Positions 1-10,997 of a stretch of 64,000 nt of DNA are shown here, one piece after another (the stretch's first letter is position 1; every line of letters starts with the position of its first letter). The notes beneath the pieces were generated by a model that worked only from the letters and a program-made list of their open reading frames with translations, was not told where the DNA came from and searched no databases. Source of the DNA: Mesotaenium endlicherianum. Its lineage: Eukaryota > Streptophyta > Zygnematophyceae > Zygnematales > Mesotaeniaceae. The stretch lies in the NCBI GenBank assembly GCA_009602735.1, contig WELA01004268.1, positions 1,342,743 through 1,406,742 on the forward strand. The letters are read 5' to 3'. Position numbers and translations under genes: made by a program.

Positions 1-114
1 GTGAGGAAAGCAGTCTAGAGAGAGAGTTGCAATCAAGATTTTGAGTGAGGAAGTGAATATGTGAGTAGGTGGGTGTGAAGAGGCCTTAATGCAGATAACA
101 ATTTTCCCGCGAGG

Positions 115-310
115 CCTGTCACACTCCCTCCAACTTAAATGAAGGTAGGCTACTTGTAACTGTCACCAACTGTCACTTTCTGTCACTTTTCCTCCAACTT
201 CCATGGAGATAGGACCTCCTGTCACCTTCCCATGTCAACAAAAATGACAAGAAAGAGTGGACAGCAGCCTCCCGGAGGTGAACCGTTTCAAAGCGTCCTT
301 TGCAATGACT
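115..310 (-). repeat. Fragment of the 3' region of an element-A chromovirus
   Basis: This stretch resembles the segment just downstream of the chromodomain in both element A copies (about 3,640-3,800 and 22,890-23,000). Shared features are the CTCCAACTT..ATGGAGA..AGGACC block, the CATGTCAA..AAATGACA block and the GGTG..AACCGTTTCAA block. It looks like a detached piece of a third copy, truncated by the window edge and by rearrangement. No open frame is retained. Confidence 0.6.
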
Positions 311-929
311 GGACTTTCTTCAACACTAGCTATACTCCGGAACCATTTTTTAGTTTTGAATCAAAAAATCATACCAAATCTAGGCAATATTCTACACCCC
401 CTTTAGCATATTGGGCTCATTGAATGTGTCATGACTCTAATGCCTCGGGTAAATTAGTTTCAACCCCAACGACCAATTTTTGACGATGTTATGTAAGTTA
501 GTCGGCCACAAAGTAGTCACTTTTTGTTTTGATTTTAACCTTTGAACAGGCATGTTATGCTCGTCATTTTTTTCACGTTGCATGATACACACGCTATGGC
601 TGCCATCTCTCTTTCCTCTACAGGTGTTGTGGTAGGCATAGGCACTAAGACACTAACACCTAGCAATATTTGGGATGAAACTTGGGCAGCACAAAAGTTT
701 GGACTATACTTCGAAGACTTTTTTGGTATGAAGAGGTGCATAAGACCAAAGAAGCTAAGTTCAAGACCTATTTTGGCTACGATGGGGGGTACGAAAGATG
801 GGGACGCAAGCAGACCTTCCAGTATATGCCTTCTATCCCCAAATCCCGCCAGTTTTGACATATGAAGAAGTTGTTAGAGTTGAGACCTCCACTTTTACAA
901 GAACCTGCTTTTCCCGTATTTCAAGTCGA
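311..929. other. No recognisable gene
   Basis: AT-rich sequence without a recognisable domain. Short frames exist on both strands around 535-865, but they mirror each other and show no family motif. It is probably old transposon-derived sequence next to the truncated LTR that follows. Confidence 0.5.
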
Positions 930-1567
930 TCAATCCTAGCAAACAAAAGGACAATACACTAGCAGTGAACAATACTCGTAAATCAAATGCGACTAAACTA
1001 GCATGAATAATGCAAATCAGTAAACTCATACATAAGCAAGGTTGGAAGACAGTGCGTATCAATGGCTTCTCGCCTTGGATTCAGTTCTCTCTCCGTAAGC
1101 TGTACAAGAGAGTTGGCCTCGTTTCCGAATGCCGAACTCGAGAGCAATGCCTAGCATATGTACATGGAATGAGTTTACTGTTCAACGGCCAGTGCGATGG
1201 CACCGCCTACCCGGGAGTTAACCACGTTGGTAGGACCTCGGTTAACCAAATCCACCGCCATCTCCCATCATCCCGAATCGCCATCCATCATAGGGATGTC
1301 ATCTAGCCATTCATCTAGCATATCACACTTAGATGCATATTGAGGCAATTCGCTGCTACCGAGTACGGAAGTCAGCTGGCTGTCAAAGAATGTGTCAGCA
1401 AGCTGACTTAAGCTGACTTCAGCCTGCTGCATCCGGCTGAGTCATTAAACTGATACTAAATATAAAGTCCAGCAGACTGACTATTAACTAAAGTTCAACA
1501 GGCTGAACTTAATTTACTTATTACATTTAAATAAATATAATATCTACTAATATACTGATTCATTACA
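930..1567 (-). repeat. 3' LTR of element A copy 1, truncated
   Basis: This block aligns along most of its length with the LTRs at 18,536-19,253 and 34,106-34,802. All share the CTACC(C/T)GGGAGTTAACC block and the end ...CTGATTCATTACA. The outer ~70 bases, which begin TGAAATGAATC in the full LTRs, are missing or diverged here. On the minus strand the LTR begins TGTAATGAATCAG directly after a purine tract, as expected for a 3' LTR. Confidence 0.8.
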
Positions 1568-1580
1568 ATCCCTCCAACTT
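1568..1580 (-). other. Polypurine tract of element A copy 1
   Basis: On the minus strand AAGTTGGAGGGAT lies directly before the LTR start TGTAATGAATC. The same tract occupies the same place in copy 2 (20,639-20,651). This is the expected position of the plus-strand primer of an LTR retrotransposon. Confidence 0.7.
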
Positions 1581-3369
1581 AACTTGATGTTGCCTCGACA
1601 ACATTAAACTGCAAAAGTTTTTGGTCAGGAAACTGAACCTGACCCGCCTCTCCCAGTGACTGCCCCTTCAGCGTTTTGCCTAAGGGGGTTGTTCCTGGGG
1701 CTTTAGGATCAGGAGACCGAGATCTGGACCTAGATCTAGGTCTGTCAGCTGGCCTTCTAAAGAACCCCGTTTGCTCTAAAGTTGGACCTCGAGGAGAACA
1801 AATGATGGTAGCCTGCTCTTCACCCACTTGGGTGTTGATCCCCACATAGACAGGCATTCCAGTAGGATGCTGAAGTACATTGGCTAGAGGTACATGCCCC
1901 TGAGCGGAGGGGGAGGCCGGCATAGTTCTGGCCCACCCGCGTGTCCCTCTTCTGGCACCCCTGTCCTCTGGGGATTTCTGCCTGTGTCAGCTGCCCAGTA
2001 CAGTCAGATCAGCTTCTTCCCCTGCTTGGGCAGGTGGGGTGGGGGAGCGAGTGCGGGGTCCAGTTGCCTCCATGACGGGGATCACGTTCCAAATACCTAA
2101 TCGTGGTTCTTTAGAAAGTGCCCCTGCCTGCCCCTGGGTCTCCTGAGTACCAGCTGCTGATGCTTCTCCTCTGCCTTGTTCTTCTTCCTCATCCTCTTCA
2201 TCCTCCTCCTTGGAGAGAGTAGGAGTCTTGTCCACTAAGTCGTCCTGCTCCCTAGAAGACATGGAGTAGTCTACCGACCTCCCTTTCTTAGGGCGCGCTG
2301 GAGGTTGCTTGGCCTTCAGCCTGCTGATATCTATCCGGCCTGCATTCTTTGCCCATTTGACAAAGGCATGCTTTCCCTTAGAGAAGTAGTCTCTTCCCCT
2401 CCTCCTATGCTCCTTGGTCTCTGCATTCATATTGCTCAGGCATCCATTCAGCCTGGGGTCCCAAGGGGCAATGTGAGGTGGTAGGATGAGATAGCCGTCT
2501 AGGCCATAGTGGAAGTCATCCGGTTGGGCTCGGTCACACTCCTGCTTCTTATTTGTGACGGTCATCCACCTCCAGTCTGTTGGCTGCTGGTAGTACTGGG
2601 GTCCGTGCTCAGCCTTCCTCAGTTTACACGGGAACCAGTGGGGAGAGAACATCTGCTGTCCTGCTTCCCTGGCCAAGTACTCCCAGCTCCTTCTCTCAAC
2701 TTCATTGTAAGCTGGCAGGAGTGTGAGGTAGAATACCGTATCCTTAAAGCTATCGGGCCGCATGCTCACCATCCGGATGAGTCTCTGATCTCCCACTATT
2801 CCCGGTATGGGGACCGGCTTGTCCTCTGAATCATCTGCGAGATACCGGGCCTGCTCTGCTGTATAGCCCACCATCTTGGCATAATCTTCGTAGAGGACCA
2901 CACCAGTGTGTGTCTCGATGTACCTATCCAGTGCTGCAGCTCCTTCCCTCTGTAGCAGTGTTGTCTGTTCCAACTTGTTGATCTCCTGGGCTGCCAGCAA
3001 TGCTTCCTTCAGGTTATCAAAGTTTTGGCCACCCACCACAGTATACCTGTAAGTGGCCAAGCTCTTCTGTCTGTCCGCTTCAATCTTTTTCCTTTTCTCC
3101 TCCTCTGCCGCTGCCGCTTCTTCTTGTTGTTTCTTCTGTCTCGCCTCCTCAGCTTTCCTGAGGTTTTCCGCTTCCTGATCCTTCTTCCTCTCCGCCTCTT
3201 CTCCTGCCTCTTGTTGTCTGTGAACCCTTTCTTGTTCTCTCCTAGTGAGGGACGTCGTCGCCAGCTCCTTCTGGTATTGCTCCATTGTCCTCCTGGCTTC
3301 TTCTGCCTTGCGCTTTCTGTCCTCCTTTTGTGTGGTGGGAGCCATCCTGTACATGAAACCAGGGCACAA
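1579..3369 (-). pseudogene. ORF3 of element A copy 1 (extra ORF downstream of pol, unknown function)
   Basis: An open frame of 460 codons runs from 3,369 to 1,987. A second frame (1,579-1,923) carries on the homologous tail, so one frameshift near 1,930-1,990 has split the ORF. The likely start is the MAPTT methionine at 3,345, shared with copy 2. The first ~110 residues are Lys/Glu/Gln/Arg-rich and look like a coiled coil. Residues ~115-330 look globular and are rich in Trp, Tyr and Pro. A basic stretch, an acidic Glu/Asp run and a tail with alternating Arg-Ser follow. I recognise no family. There is no signal peptide or membrane segment, which argues against an envelope protein. It sits where some Ty3 elements carry additional ORFs, and its conservation in copy 2 suggests it belonged to the element. 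Confidence 0.8.
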
Positions 3370-3740
3370 GTTAGTAGGATATGGACCTTTGTCAAAGGGA
3401 TTGGAAGCAGGAAGTATCTTCGTATTAGTATGGTGGATTCGCTCCTGTTTACCTTACAGGATGATTGCTAAAAGTTGACGTATTTGCGGTGCGCTAAACA
3501 TAAACGTATGAATATGTTTTAAGGTGATTTAAGTGATGTATTGCTGTGCGAGGCCCTTTTACCTTCAGCTCAAGGTGCTTTATGTGGGCCAGGCTGTCCC
3601 ATCTGTCACTATGCTGACACTTAGGATTCTCGTAACTGTCCCTCTATCGCTCTCGCTCACTAACTGTCATATATTTTTCCCCTCCAACTTAAATGGAGAC
3701 AGGACCGCCTGTCACATTCCCGTGTCAACTGAAATGACAG
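3370..3740 (-). other. Spacer between pol and ORF3 of element A copy 1
   Basis: No coding sequence recognised. It contains the same TGTCAC/CTCCAACTT-type block found at 115-310 and at 22,870-22,960. The ORF3 promoter or reinitiation signal, if any, would lie here, but I see no clear motif. Confidence 0.5.
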
Positions 3741-6700
3741 TTATGGAGGGGCTCCAGCCGCCCGAAGGTGGAACCGTTTCAACGCCCCTGTGGCATTGGT
3801 CAAATGGTCCTTAAATTCCCAAGTGTCCCCAGAGGCATCGTAACCCTTCCATCGAATGAGGTATTTCATGACATATTTAGACGATTGACGGACCGAGCGC
3901 GCGTCTAAAATCTCCTCAACCTCATATTCGTTAGAGTCGCCGTCCCTGACAGCGGGGACCGATCCCGGTTGGACAGGGAACCGACCTAAGAACAGTGTAT
4001 CACCTTTGATGTAGGGTTCCAGGGAGGAGACATTAAAGACCGGGTGACCCTTGTATCCGGCTGACATGTTCAGTTTGTAAGCATTCTGACCGACTCGACG
4101 CACCACCGAATATGGACCGACCTAGACAAGCTTTTTCTTGACCACACCAGGGAGGTACAGGTGCTGAGAATGCAGTTTGACTAAATCGCCTTTAGAAAAT
4201 GTCAGCTCCCAACGGTGTTGATTAGCGTATTTTTGTTGATTTTGTTGGGGCTTGTGCAGGTTTTGTTGGACTTCTGACAGGGTGTCAGCAAACTCCTGAG
4301 TTAACTGGAGGGAGACCGGATTGTCAATCCCTTCAGGGTGAGTTAAGGACTCCCCAAGCACATCTAGAGGGGACTTAGGGACTCTACCCAGGCTGAGTTC
4401 AAAAGGAGTCTTGCCCGTTGACGCGTGCACCGCACTGTTGACCACAAACTGAATTTGAGGCAACAGGTCATCCCAATTATCTTGTTTTTGGTTAATATAT
4501 GCTCTCAGCACCTCCTGCAGAACTCGGTTAGTTCTTTCAGTCTGCCCATCAGTCTGAAGGTGGTTAGCTGTGCTGAGCAGTTGTTTGACTCCCATTAATC
4601 CCATTAAAGCTCGCCAGAACTTAGAGGTAAATTTTGAGTCTTTGTCTGAGATGATACTAGAGGGAAGCCCATGTTGGCATGATACTAGAGGGAAGCCCAT
4701 GTTGGCATACTACATGGTTGTAGAACTATCTCGCTGTTTCGAGTGGAGTCACTTTGACAGTTGTGGGGATAAAAATCACCATTTTTGTCAGTTTATCCAC
4801 GACTACCAGTATCGAATTATGCCCTTTGGCAGTTTTTGGTAGTGTGACCACGCAGTCCAGGGATATAGTTTCCCAGCGTCCAGCTGGGATGGGGAGTGGT
4901 TGCAAGAGACCTCCCGGTGGTGTGTGCCTAGACTTATTCTTTTGACACTGATCACAGGACTTTACATATTTCAAGACCTCCCGGGGCAACCCCTCCCAAT
5001 GATAATGTTTTGCTAGTATGCCAACTGTTCTGGCCTGCCCCAAATGCCCACCCAGTAAACTGTCATGTGCTTGACTCAATGAAAGGGACCTTATTTCCAA
5101 GTTATTAGGAATGACTTGCTTCAGCCTGCCTGAAGTGGTTTCAGTCACCCAGACCCCTCCCTTAAACTTATACCCGAGTGCAGTAGCACGACACACACCA
5201 GTAGTGGGGTTGGGCTCAAATGTTGGGTCAGAAAGCTAGGCTTTCCTAAGTTGTTCTAGAAAGGACTTTTTCACCTTAAGTGAAGTGAGTGCACACAGGA
5301 CTTTATCTACAGCATGCTGACTGAAGTTCCTTTCTTGCAAGTCAGGTCTTCTAGAGAGTGCATCAGCAGGATTCAACTTCCCTGGTTTGTAGTCGATCTG
5401 GACTTGGATCTGCTCCAGCATCTGGCTCCAGCGGTTCTCCCTCCTCGACAGCTTGGACTTCTTCTGAAAGTGAGTCAGAGCTAGATGATCTGTAATCACC
5501 TTAAAAGCTTTACCATGTAAGTATGCTCTCCACTGTTTGAGTACATGAATGATAGCTAGCAGCTCTTTATCATGCACTGAGTAATTAATCTCCGCTGGAT
5601 TAAATTTCATAGACTCATACAACACAGGATGCCACTCCTGCCGTACCTTACCATCCTTTGTGGTTTTGTCAGCAGGCTGCAACAAAATAGCACCCATGGC
5701 AAAGTCGGAGGCATCAGTAACCACCTGCAGCGGTTTGCTGGGGTCATACACGGCTAGCACTGGGGCAGAACAAAGGGCATCTTTAAGGGTCTGGAAGGCA
5801 GCCTGCTGCTCTTCCCCCCACACATACCCGATGTCTTTCTTAGTAAGGTTAGTCAGATTACTGGCCTTTGTGGAACACTTCTCAATAAATCTCCATAGTA
5901 GTTAGCCAACCCGAGGAAGGATCTAACTACAGAGACAGACTGTGGTACTGGCCAGTCCCTTATGGTCTGGACTTTCTTAGGATCCACACTGATGCCGTCT
6001 TTAATGACAACGTGGCCTAAGAATTCAATACTTTCTTTAAAGAAATCACACTTGCTCATTTTAGCATATAAGTGATTTCTTCGCAGGGTGTCCAGGATCG
6101 TCTTTAAGTGTCTAGCGTGGTGAGCTTCATCTTTAGAGAAAATTAAAATATCATTCAGGAAAACTTGCACAAACTTATCCAAATAAGGCCTGGAATGTCA
6201 TTCATAGCACCCATGAAGGTCGCAGGAGCATTTGTCAGTCCAAATGGCATCACTTTAAACTCATAGTGTCCATAACGTGTGCGGAAGGCAGTCTTGTGTT
6301 CATCTCCCTCAGAAATTCTGATTTGATGATAACCACTCTTGAGATCTATCTTACTGAACACCTTAGCACCAGACAGGGTATCAAGCAAGTCCTCGATTCT
6401 GGGTAAAGCATACTTGCTCTTTACTGTAATTCTGTTCAGGGCTCTGTAATCCACACACATCCGCATACTGCCATCCTTTTTCTTAACAAATAGGATGGGT
6501 GCGCCGTAAGGTGATTTACTGGGAGAAACATAACCACTTTCCTCAAGCTCTGGAATCTGTGTTTTGAACTCCTCGCTCTCCACATAAGACAAGCCATAAG
6601 TGCGTTGCCAGGGTGGCTGACTCCCAGGTAATAAATCAATCCTATGATCTACTTCTCTCGTAGGGGGTAGTCCTGGAGGCATATTAAACACATCCGTGTA

Positions 6701-7381
6701 CTGAGCAACAATTTTCGCAGCAGTAGGGTGTGGAGGACTTACCTTTTTCTCCACCACTTCTTCAGGTTGAGGAGGTACCTCTCTTAGCAACAGACAGAAC
6801 ATTCTGTCTTCTTTCTGGTTCCAGCTTTTGACGAACTCCATTGCATTCAGCAACTTGCATCCTTCTGGAAGCCTCTTCTTTTCCTTCATTTGCCATCCAC
6901 ACCAGACAAGAGGAAGAGCACTGGTGGGTGCCAAGTTAGTCTGCCCATCACTGGCTCCTCTCACTTTAACTGTACCTCTGCTCCAACACACTTCAGCTTG
7001 ATGTCTATTAAGCCAGGACCTGCCTAGCACGAGATCATAAAAGCCAGTGTTGAGTACCTCAAATGTAAGCGTTTCAGTTAGAACTGCAATGCCAGAACCT
7101 AACTGGACCTCAATAGGCTTGGTTATAACTCCTCCCGGGATACTTGAGGCATCTCCAAGGAATATTTTTCTATTCCCTTGGGTGACAGTAGGCAGCCTTA
7201 GCCGCTTAACTAAGTCCTTGTGGATAAAAGTATGTGACGCCCCTCCGTCAACAAATGCCCTCACCTTCCTACCTGCAATCATGCAATGCAGTAGGATAGG
7301 GGGGACTGTCTTTTCCTGACTTTCGCATTGTTCTCCTGACGTAGCAAAAGAAATGTTGGACATCAGGTGGAACGAGAGCAT
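3741..7381 (-). pseudogene. pol: pol of element A copy 1 (PR-RT-RNase H-IN-chromodomain), broken
   Basis: Domains lie in chromovirus order across four main frames. 7,381-6,155 holds protease (VDGGAS motif at about 7,250) and the first half of RT, including YGHYEF and GLTNAPATF. 6,182-5,853 holds the RT catalytic box, which reads FLNDIL instead of the usual F(V/I/L)DDIL, so one catalytic Asp is Asn. 5,823-5,236 is RNase H (VVTDASDFAMG). 5,196-4,122 is integrase with the CDQC half of its zinc site and TDGQTERTNR around the catalytic Glu. 4,106-3,741 ends in a chromodomain (YEVEEILDAR...LIRWKGY). Frame changes between these blocks and the 28-bp duplication show a dead copy. Confidence 0.88.
4653..4708. 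repeat. Perfect 28-bp tandem duplication inside integrase
   Basis: The 28-base unit beginning GATACTAGAGGG is present twice head to tail. Copy 2 has a single unit at the matching place (about 23,878-23,905). Since 28 is not a multiple of 3, the duplication shifts the integrase frame. Confidence 0.9.
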
Positions 7382-8940
7382 CTAGAGTGTGCACTCTCTG
7401 GACGTCTATATTGCTGATGGTCTCCTTTATCTGGTTGTCAGGCATGCATAGTGAATCCAGTTCAGCAGGACCCATAATACCTGCTACGAGGGTAGCTAGT
7501 GACGACTCACTATCTCTAGCATCCTCACAATCAGTAGACTGGATTACTGACTGTTGCTGTCTTTTAAAGGCTGGTCTTTTCTCTCGACCTTCGGAAGGTG
7601 CTTGACTGGGCACTGTTCTCTGTAGTGGCCCAACTGCTGACAATGGTAGCAAATAGATTTTGAAGAGGCTGGTCTCGGCTTAGTCCTACCACCACCTCTT
7701 CCATAGCCGCCTCGAGAGAAACCACCTCTACCTCTAGACTGGATGGCATTATACTCATACTCATATCCATCACCCTGATCATCCTCAGCCTGGTCTCCTT
7801 CAATCGCATTGTAGGAACCGTGGGGCTTTTTGACAACCTTAGACACCAAAGCATTACTCTGGCGCTTGTGATTGAACAGCTGCTGATCCCAGGCATCAGC
7901 ATCCTGGTTCAAGTCAGCCAGTTTCTCATACTTCTTCTCAGCAAAATGACCAGAGACCTCGAATTTCAAGCCATACCTGAAGTATGCTATCCTATGCCGT
8001 TCTGGCAAATCTAGCTGCTTCATCATGTTCTCTTGGAACTTTTGAGCAAACTCAGCAACTGAAGTGGTCTTTGCTTCGATGTCAGGGAGATCATCGCATA
8101 GATAGCTTTCTCCTGCTGGTTGATGACATCAAACTTCTCATGCAACTTTTCGACAAACTCTACCCACGTAGGGTCACCGAGTTGCCGAGCCTTACGCTCT
8201 TCCTTCCAGTAAAGCCACCAGTCTGCGGCACTGCCTTTCAGTAGCGCACCGGTGTGCCTGACCTTCTCGTAATCTTGCAGTTCTGGGTAGTTCTCCAGCC
8301 ACTGCTCAACATCCGCGAGAAACTTGATCAGGTAATATTTTCTGGTTCCCTCAGGATCATAGTCTTGGGGAGGTTTGGGCTTGGGCTTACTAGGCCCTCG
8401 GCCTCCACCACTAGTGGTTTGAGACCCCAGTTGGTCTCTGTCCCGCAGTAGAGACATTATGATTCTTTTGTCCTCCTGTTGGGACTGACACATGGTCGCC
8501 ATTTGCGACTGCATTTGAACGAACAATGCTCCCAAGTCTACACTCTGGGGTGGTAGTCTAGCAAATGCAGCAGCAGCATTGGCATCTACCCGCTGCGTAG
8601 TGTCCTCAACAGTCCCTCTCGCTCCTGCAGCAGCAATTCCTGCCGCATTTAGCCGGTCACTTATTTGACCTAGGGGTACATTGAGTTGTACAACAGGAGG
8701 TGGGTTCAGAACATTGGCCCTTGATGCCATAAGTTCTTTAACAGTGCGCTCGTCAGCGGGCTGTTTTTCCCTCCTTTCTGTATCTTCAGCGGCCTTTGAT
8801 AATTGTTCAGCTTCTAATCTAGCTTCCTCCTCCTCCGCTTGCTGTGCTGCAACTACGGCAATAGCAGCTGCCTCATCTGCAACCTCTCTAGCTGCAGTAT
8901 CAGCCATCGCTTTAGAATAGGTACGGGTTCCCGCTACATG
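7382..8940 (-). pseudogene. gag: gag of element A copy 1
   Basis: The frame from about 8,940 to 8,023 encodes an Ala/Glu-rich coiled-coil start followed by a capsid-like region (YYLIKFLADVEQWLENYPEL, then a WW-containing helix). A shift near 8,025 moves to the frame ending at 7,544, which contains a Gly/Arg-rich stretch and one CCHC knuckle (CYHCQQLGHYREQC, near 7,620). A third frame (7,652-7,269) leads into protease. Copy 2 keeps only the N-terminal part. Confidence 0.82.
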
Positions 8941-8990
8941 GCTTTCCGTCTGGTTTTCGACATTCTCGTGTGTGCATATTGCGTCTCTTA

Positions 8991-9353
8991 CACATATCCG
9001 GATTGTGTCATAGGGAAGTACGGGCACACATCCGCGCACATTTGGATTGTGTGCTACTTAGTGCATGGCGGATTGTGTGAGGAGGGCGCACACCTACAGA
9101 CATTTGTGGCGCATTAGTTGAGTAGCATCCGCCCTTGGGAAGAACAGAAATTCTCCCTCAGGTCTTGTTAGGGTCGAGCCCTAGTGGGCCGATTTTGACA
9201 GCTGCTCTCACAAATCGCAGTTAGGGGGGGAGAGTAGGAGTTCACCACGTCCGCGGATCGCCGGTTCTGCTAGGAAGGTCTGGAGGAGCTTCGCCCGCCG
9301 AAGAGCACGTCACACGCATTACCACCAGGTGGAGTGCAACCTACCCTTAGCCT
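8991..9353. other. Junction and leader region upstream of element B gag
   Basis: Element A similarity ends and element B begins somewhere in this stretch. CGGATTGTGT-like decamers recur three times between about 8,998 and 9,080. No LTR pair or primer-binding site could be recognised, so the 5' end of element B is not defined. Confidence 0.4.
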
Positions 9354-10997
9354 TTGCAGGATTGCATGCTTCCGACTCCTAGCCGCACGCGGAGTGGACT
9401 TGCGTACCAGCAGAAGGATCCCCCAGAGACTGTACCACCTGTGTTTTCGCCATTTTTGTTACTTCCTGATCCGGTTATTACACCGTTTGAGCTACCTGAC
9501 TTTTCTCTTTTGACCTCCCCAGAATTTCCTGCGTCTGCTGAAGTACTACCTTTTGCAACGTTAGTGGAGCCGCCTATTTTACATCCAATTTTGCCATCCT
9601 ACTTGCCTAATTCAGATGTGCTGTTGCACGCGGTAGAGCACCTAGAGATAGGGATGGCTACTACGGCCATGGCTAGCGCTTCGTCTTTGCAGCAGACTTA
9701 CACGGGACATTCTGATGGCATGTCATTGCTTGCACTCGACTCTAAGATTGATGCCTCTATTGCAATGTTGCGTGCCTGTAACCAACGGTTGTCGCGTAAT
9801 GTCTATTTTCACACTATGCCCACGCACCTAAGGGGGGAAGTTTTGTTGCTGTACCAACGTTTTAGACAAGACATCATCCACACAGTTCTTGATGCTCCTC
9901 CGCTGGCTGTTCCTGGGGACGGCGTGGGTGCCGTTCCCATTGTTGATGCTCCTCCCGGGGGTGTTCCACCCGCTCCGGGAGTCGCAGCTGCCGCAGCAGC
10001 TGCTGCTGTGGCTGCGGGCTTGGATCCAACCGCGGCGGTAGCTGCGGTTGCTGCTGCTGGGATGGGCTTAAGGGGTTTAGGTTAAGACCATTAGCCGGGA
10101 GCAGGGAAGGGGGGAGAGCTTGCGTTGGTTGCAGGGGGAGCAAGGGGTCCAGAGGAGCCGGGTCCAGTGGAGCTAGCTCTGCCTGCATACGCCACCTCAA
10201 TACAAGTGTTTGTTGACCGCGTCGAGGATCGTCACACCCGCCTTGCCCAGCGACGACAGCAGCAGGCTATCCTCGGCATTGTCCTCCCTCTCCATGGTCC
10301 TACTCCTGGTGCCGTGCTTGATCGCATTGATTTATTGATGCAAATGTTTCGTCAGCAATTTCTTGCTAACAACAAGGCGCGCTAGGATGAGATGCGTGAC
10401 TTCATGCGTATGCCGCGTGAGACCCCTAACATGTCGTATGAGCGTTTTCGGCAATTGCGCGAGAACACTGGCATGTACGTGGATATCACCGCCAGCTCCG
10501 TCAAGTTCACTAATGCTTTCTCCGCATTTGCCTCTTTTTGTGCCGCTTTTAACCATTAGCTCGCCCTCACTAAGGAGCACCAGCGCAGCGTCTACGAGGT
10601 GTGTTTATGAGCGGAGCAGATTGAGGTTGTGCCGCGCAAGTGGAGCGCAAGGGCGCTAAGGGAGGAGTAGCTGCTGCCCACGCGGTGCAAGTACCTGCCA
10701 CATCGTCAGGCATCATGGGAGCTGGGCCAGCTTCAGCTCCTAAGCGCGCGGTCGTGACGTGCGATCACTGCCGCCAACGAGGCCACGTGGTCGCCGACTG
10801 CTTCCTACTGTACCTACACAAGGCCCCTACTGGGTGGAAATTTCGCCCCCAGAAGGGTACAGTGCCCCCGCCTATGCCCACCGCGCTTGTGCCAGGTCGG
10901 ATCCCGTCATACTACGCGGCCCCTCCTTCCGCCTTCGCAGGGTTTTGTCCTTCCTACCCATACTCTTTTCCCTCAGCCCTACCGCCTGGGTACCCTT
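9354..10997 (+). pseudogene. gag: gag of element B, first part
   Basis: The first frame (9,354-10,085) encodes an acidic/hydrophobic N-terminus and an Ala-rich, Val/Pro-rich stretch. Further blocks (10,125-10,385 and around 10,390-10,560) look like capsid helices, with in-frame stops. The frame starting at 10,640 carries a CCHC knuckle (CDHCRQRGHVVADC, 10,760-10,801), the usual gag nucleocapsid motif, then a Pro/Tyr-rich stretch. That frame ends only because a solo LTR is inserted at 10,998; it resumes in register at 12,148. Confidence 0.7.

Larger units (their letters stand above)
930..8990 (-). mobile_element. Element A copy 1: decayed Ty3/gypsy chromovirus with an extra ORF
   Basis: Reading on the minus strand from about 8,940, the order is gag with CCHC knuckle, protease, reverse transcriptase, RNase H, integrase, chromodomain, ORF3, purine tract, LTR. 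Position of integrase after RT and the chromodomain place it in the Ty3/gypsy chromovirus group. The 5' LTR and primer-binding site are missing: similarity to copy 2 fades near 8,990, where element B sequence begins. Several frameshifts and a 28-bp duplication in integrase make it inactive. Confidence 0.88.

Noticed and set aside
535-865. Overlapping frames on both strands
   Set aside because: They mirror each other, show no family motif and lie in apparent old repeat sequence.
1987-3369. ORF3 as an envelope gene (errantivirus-like)
   Set aside because: No signal peptide, no transmembrane segment, no cleavage site; composition is coiled coil plus soluble acidic and basic stretches.
3025-3471. 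Plus-strand frame rich in Leu, Phe and Ser, looking like a membrane protein
   Set aside because: It is the antisense of the Lys/Glu/Arg-rich coiled coil of ORF3. The same shadow appears opposite ORF3 in copy 2 (22,231-22,564).
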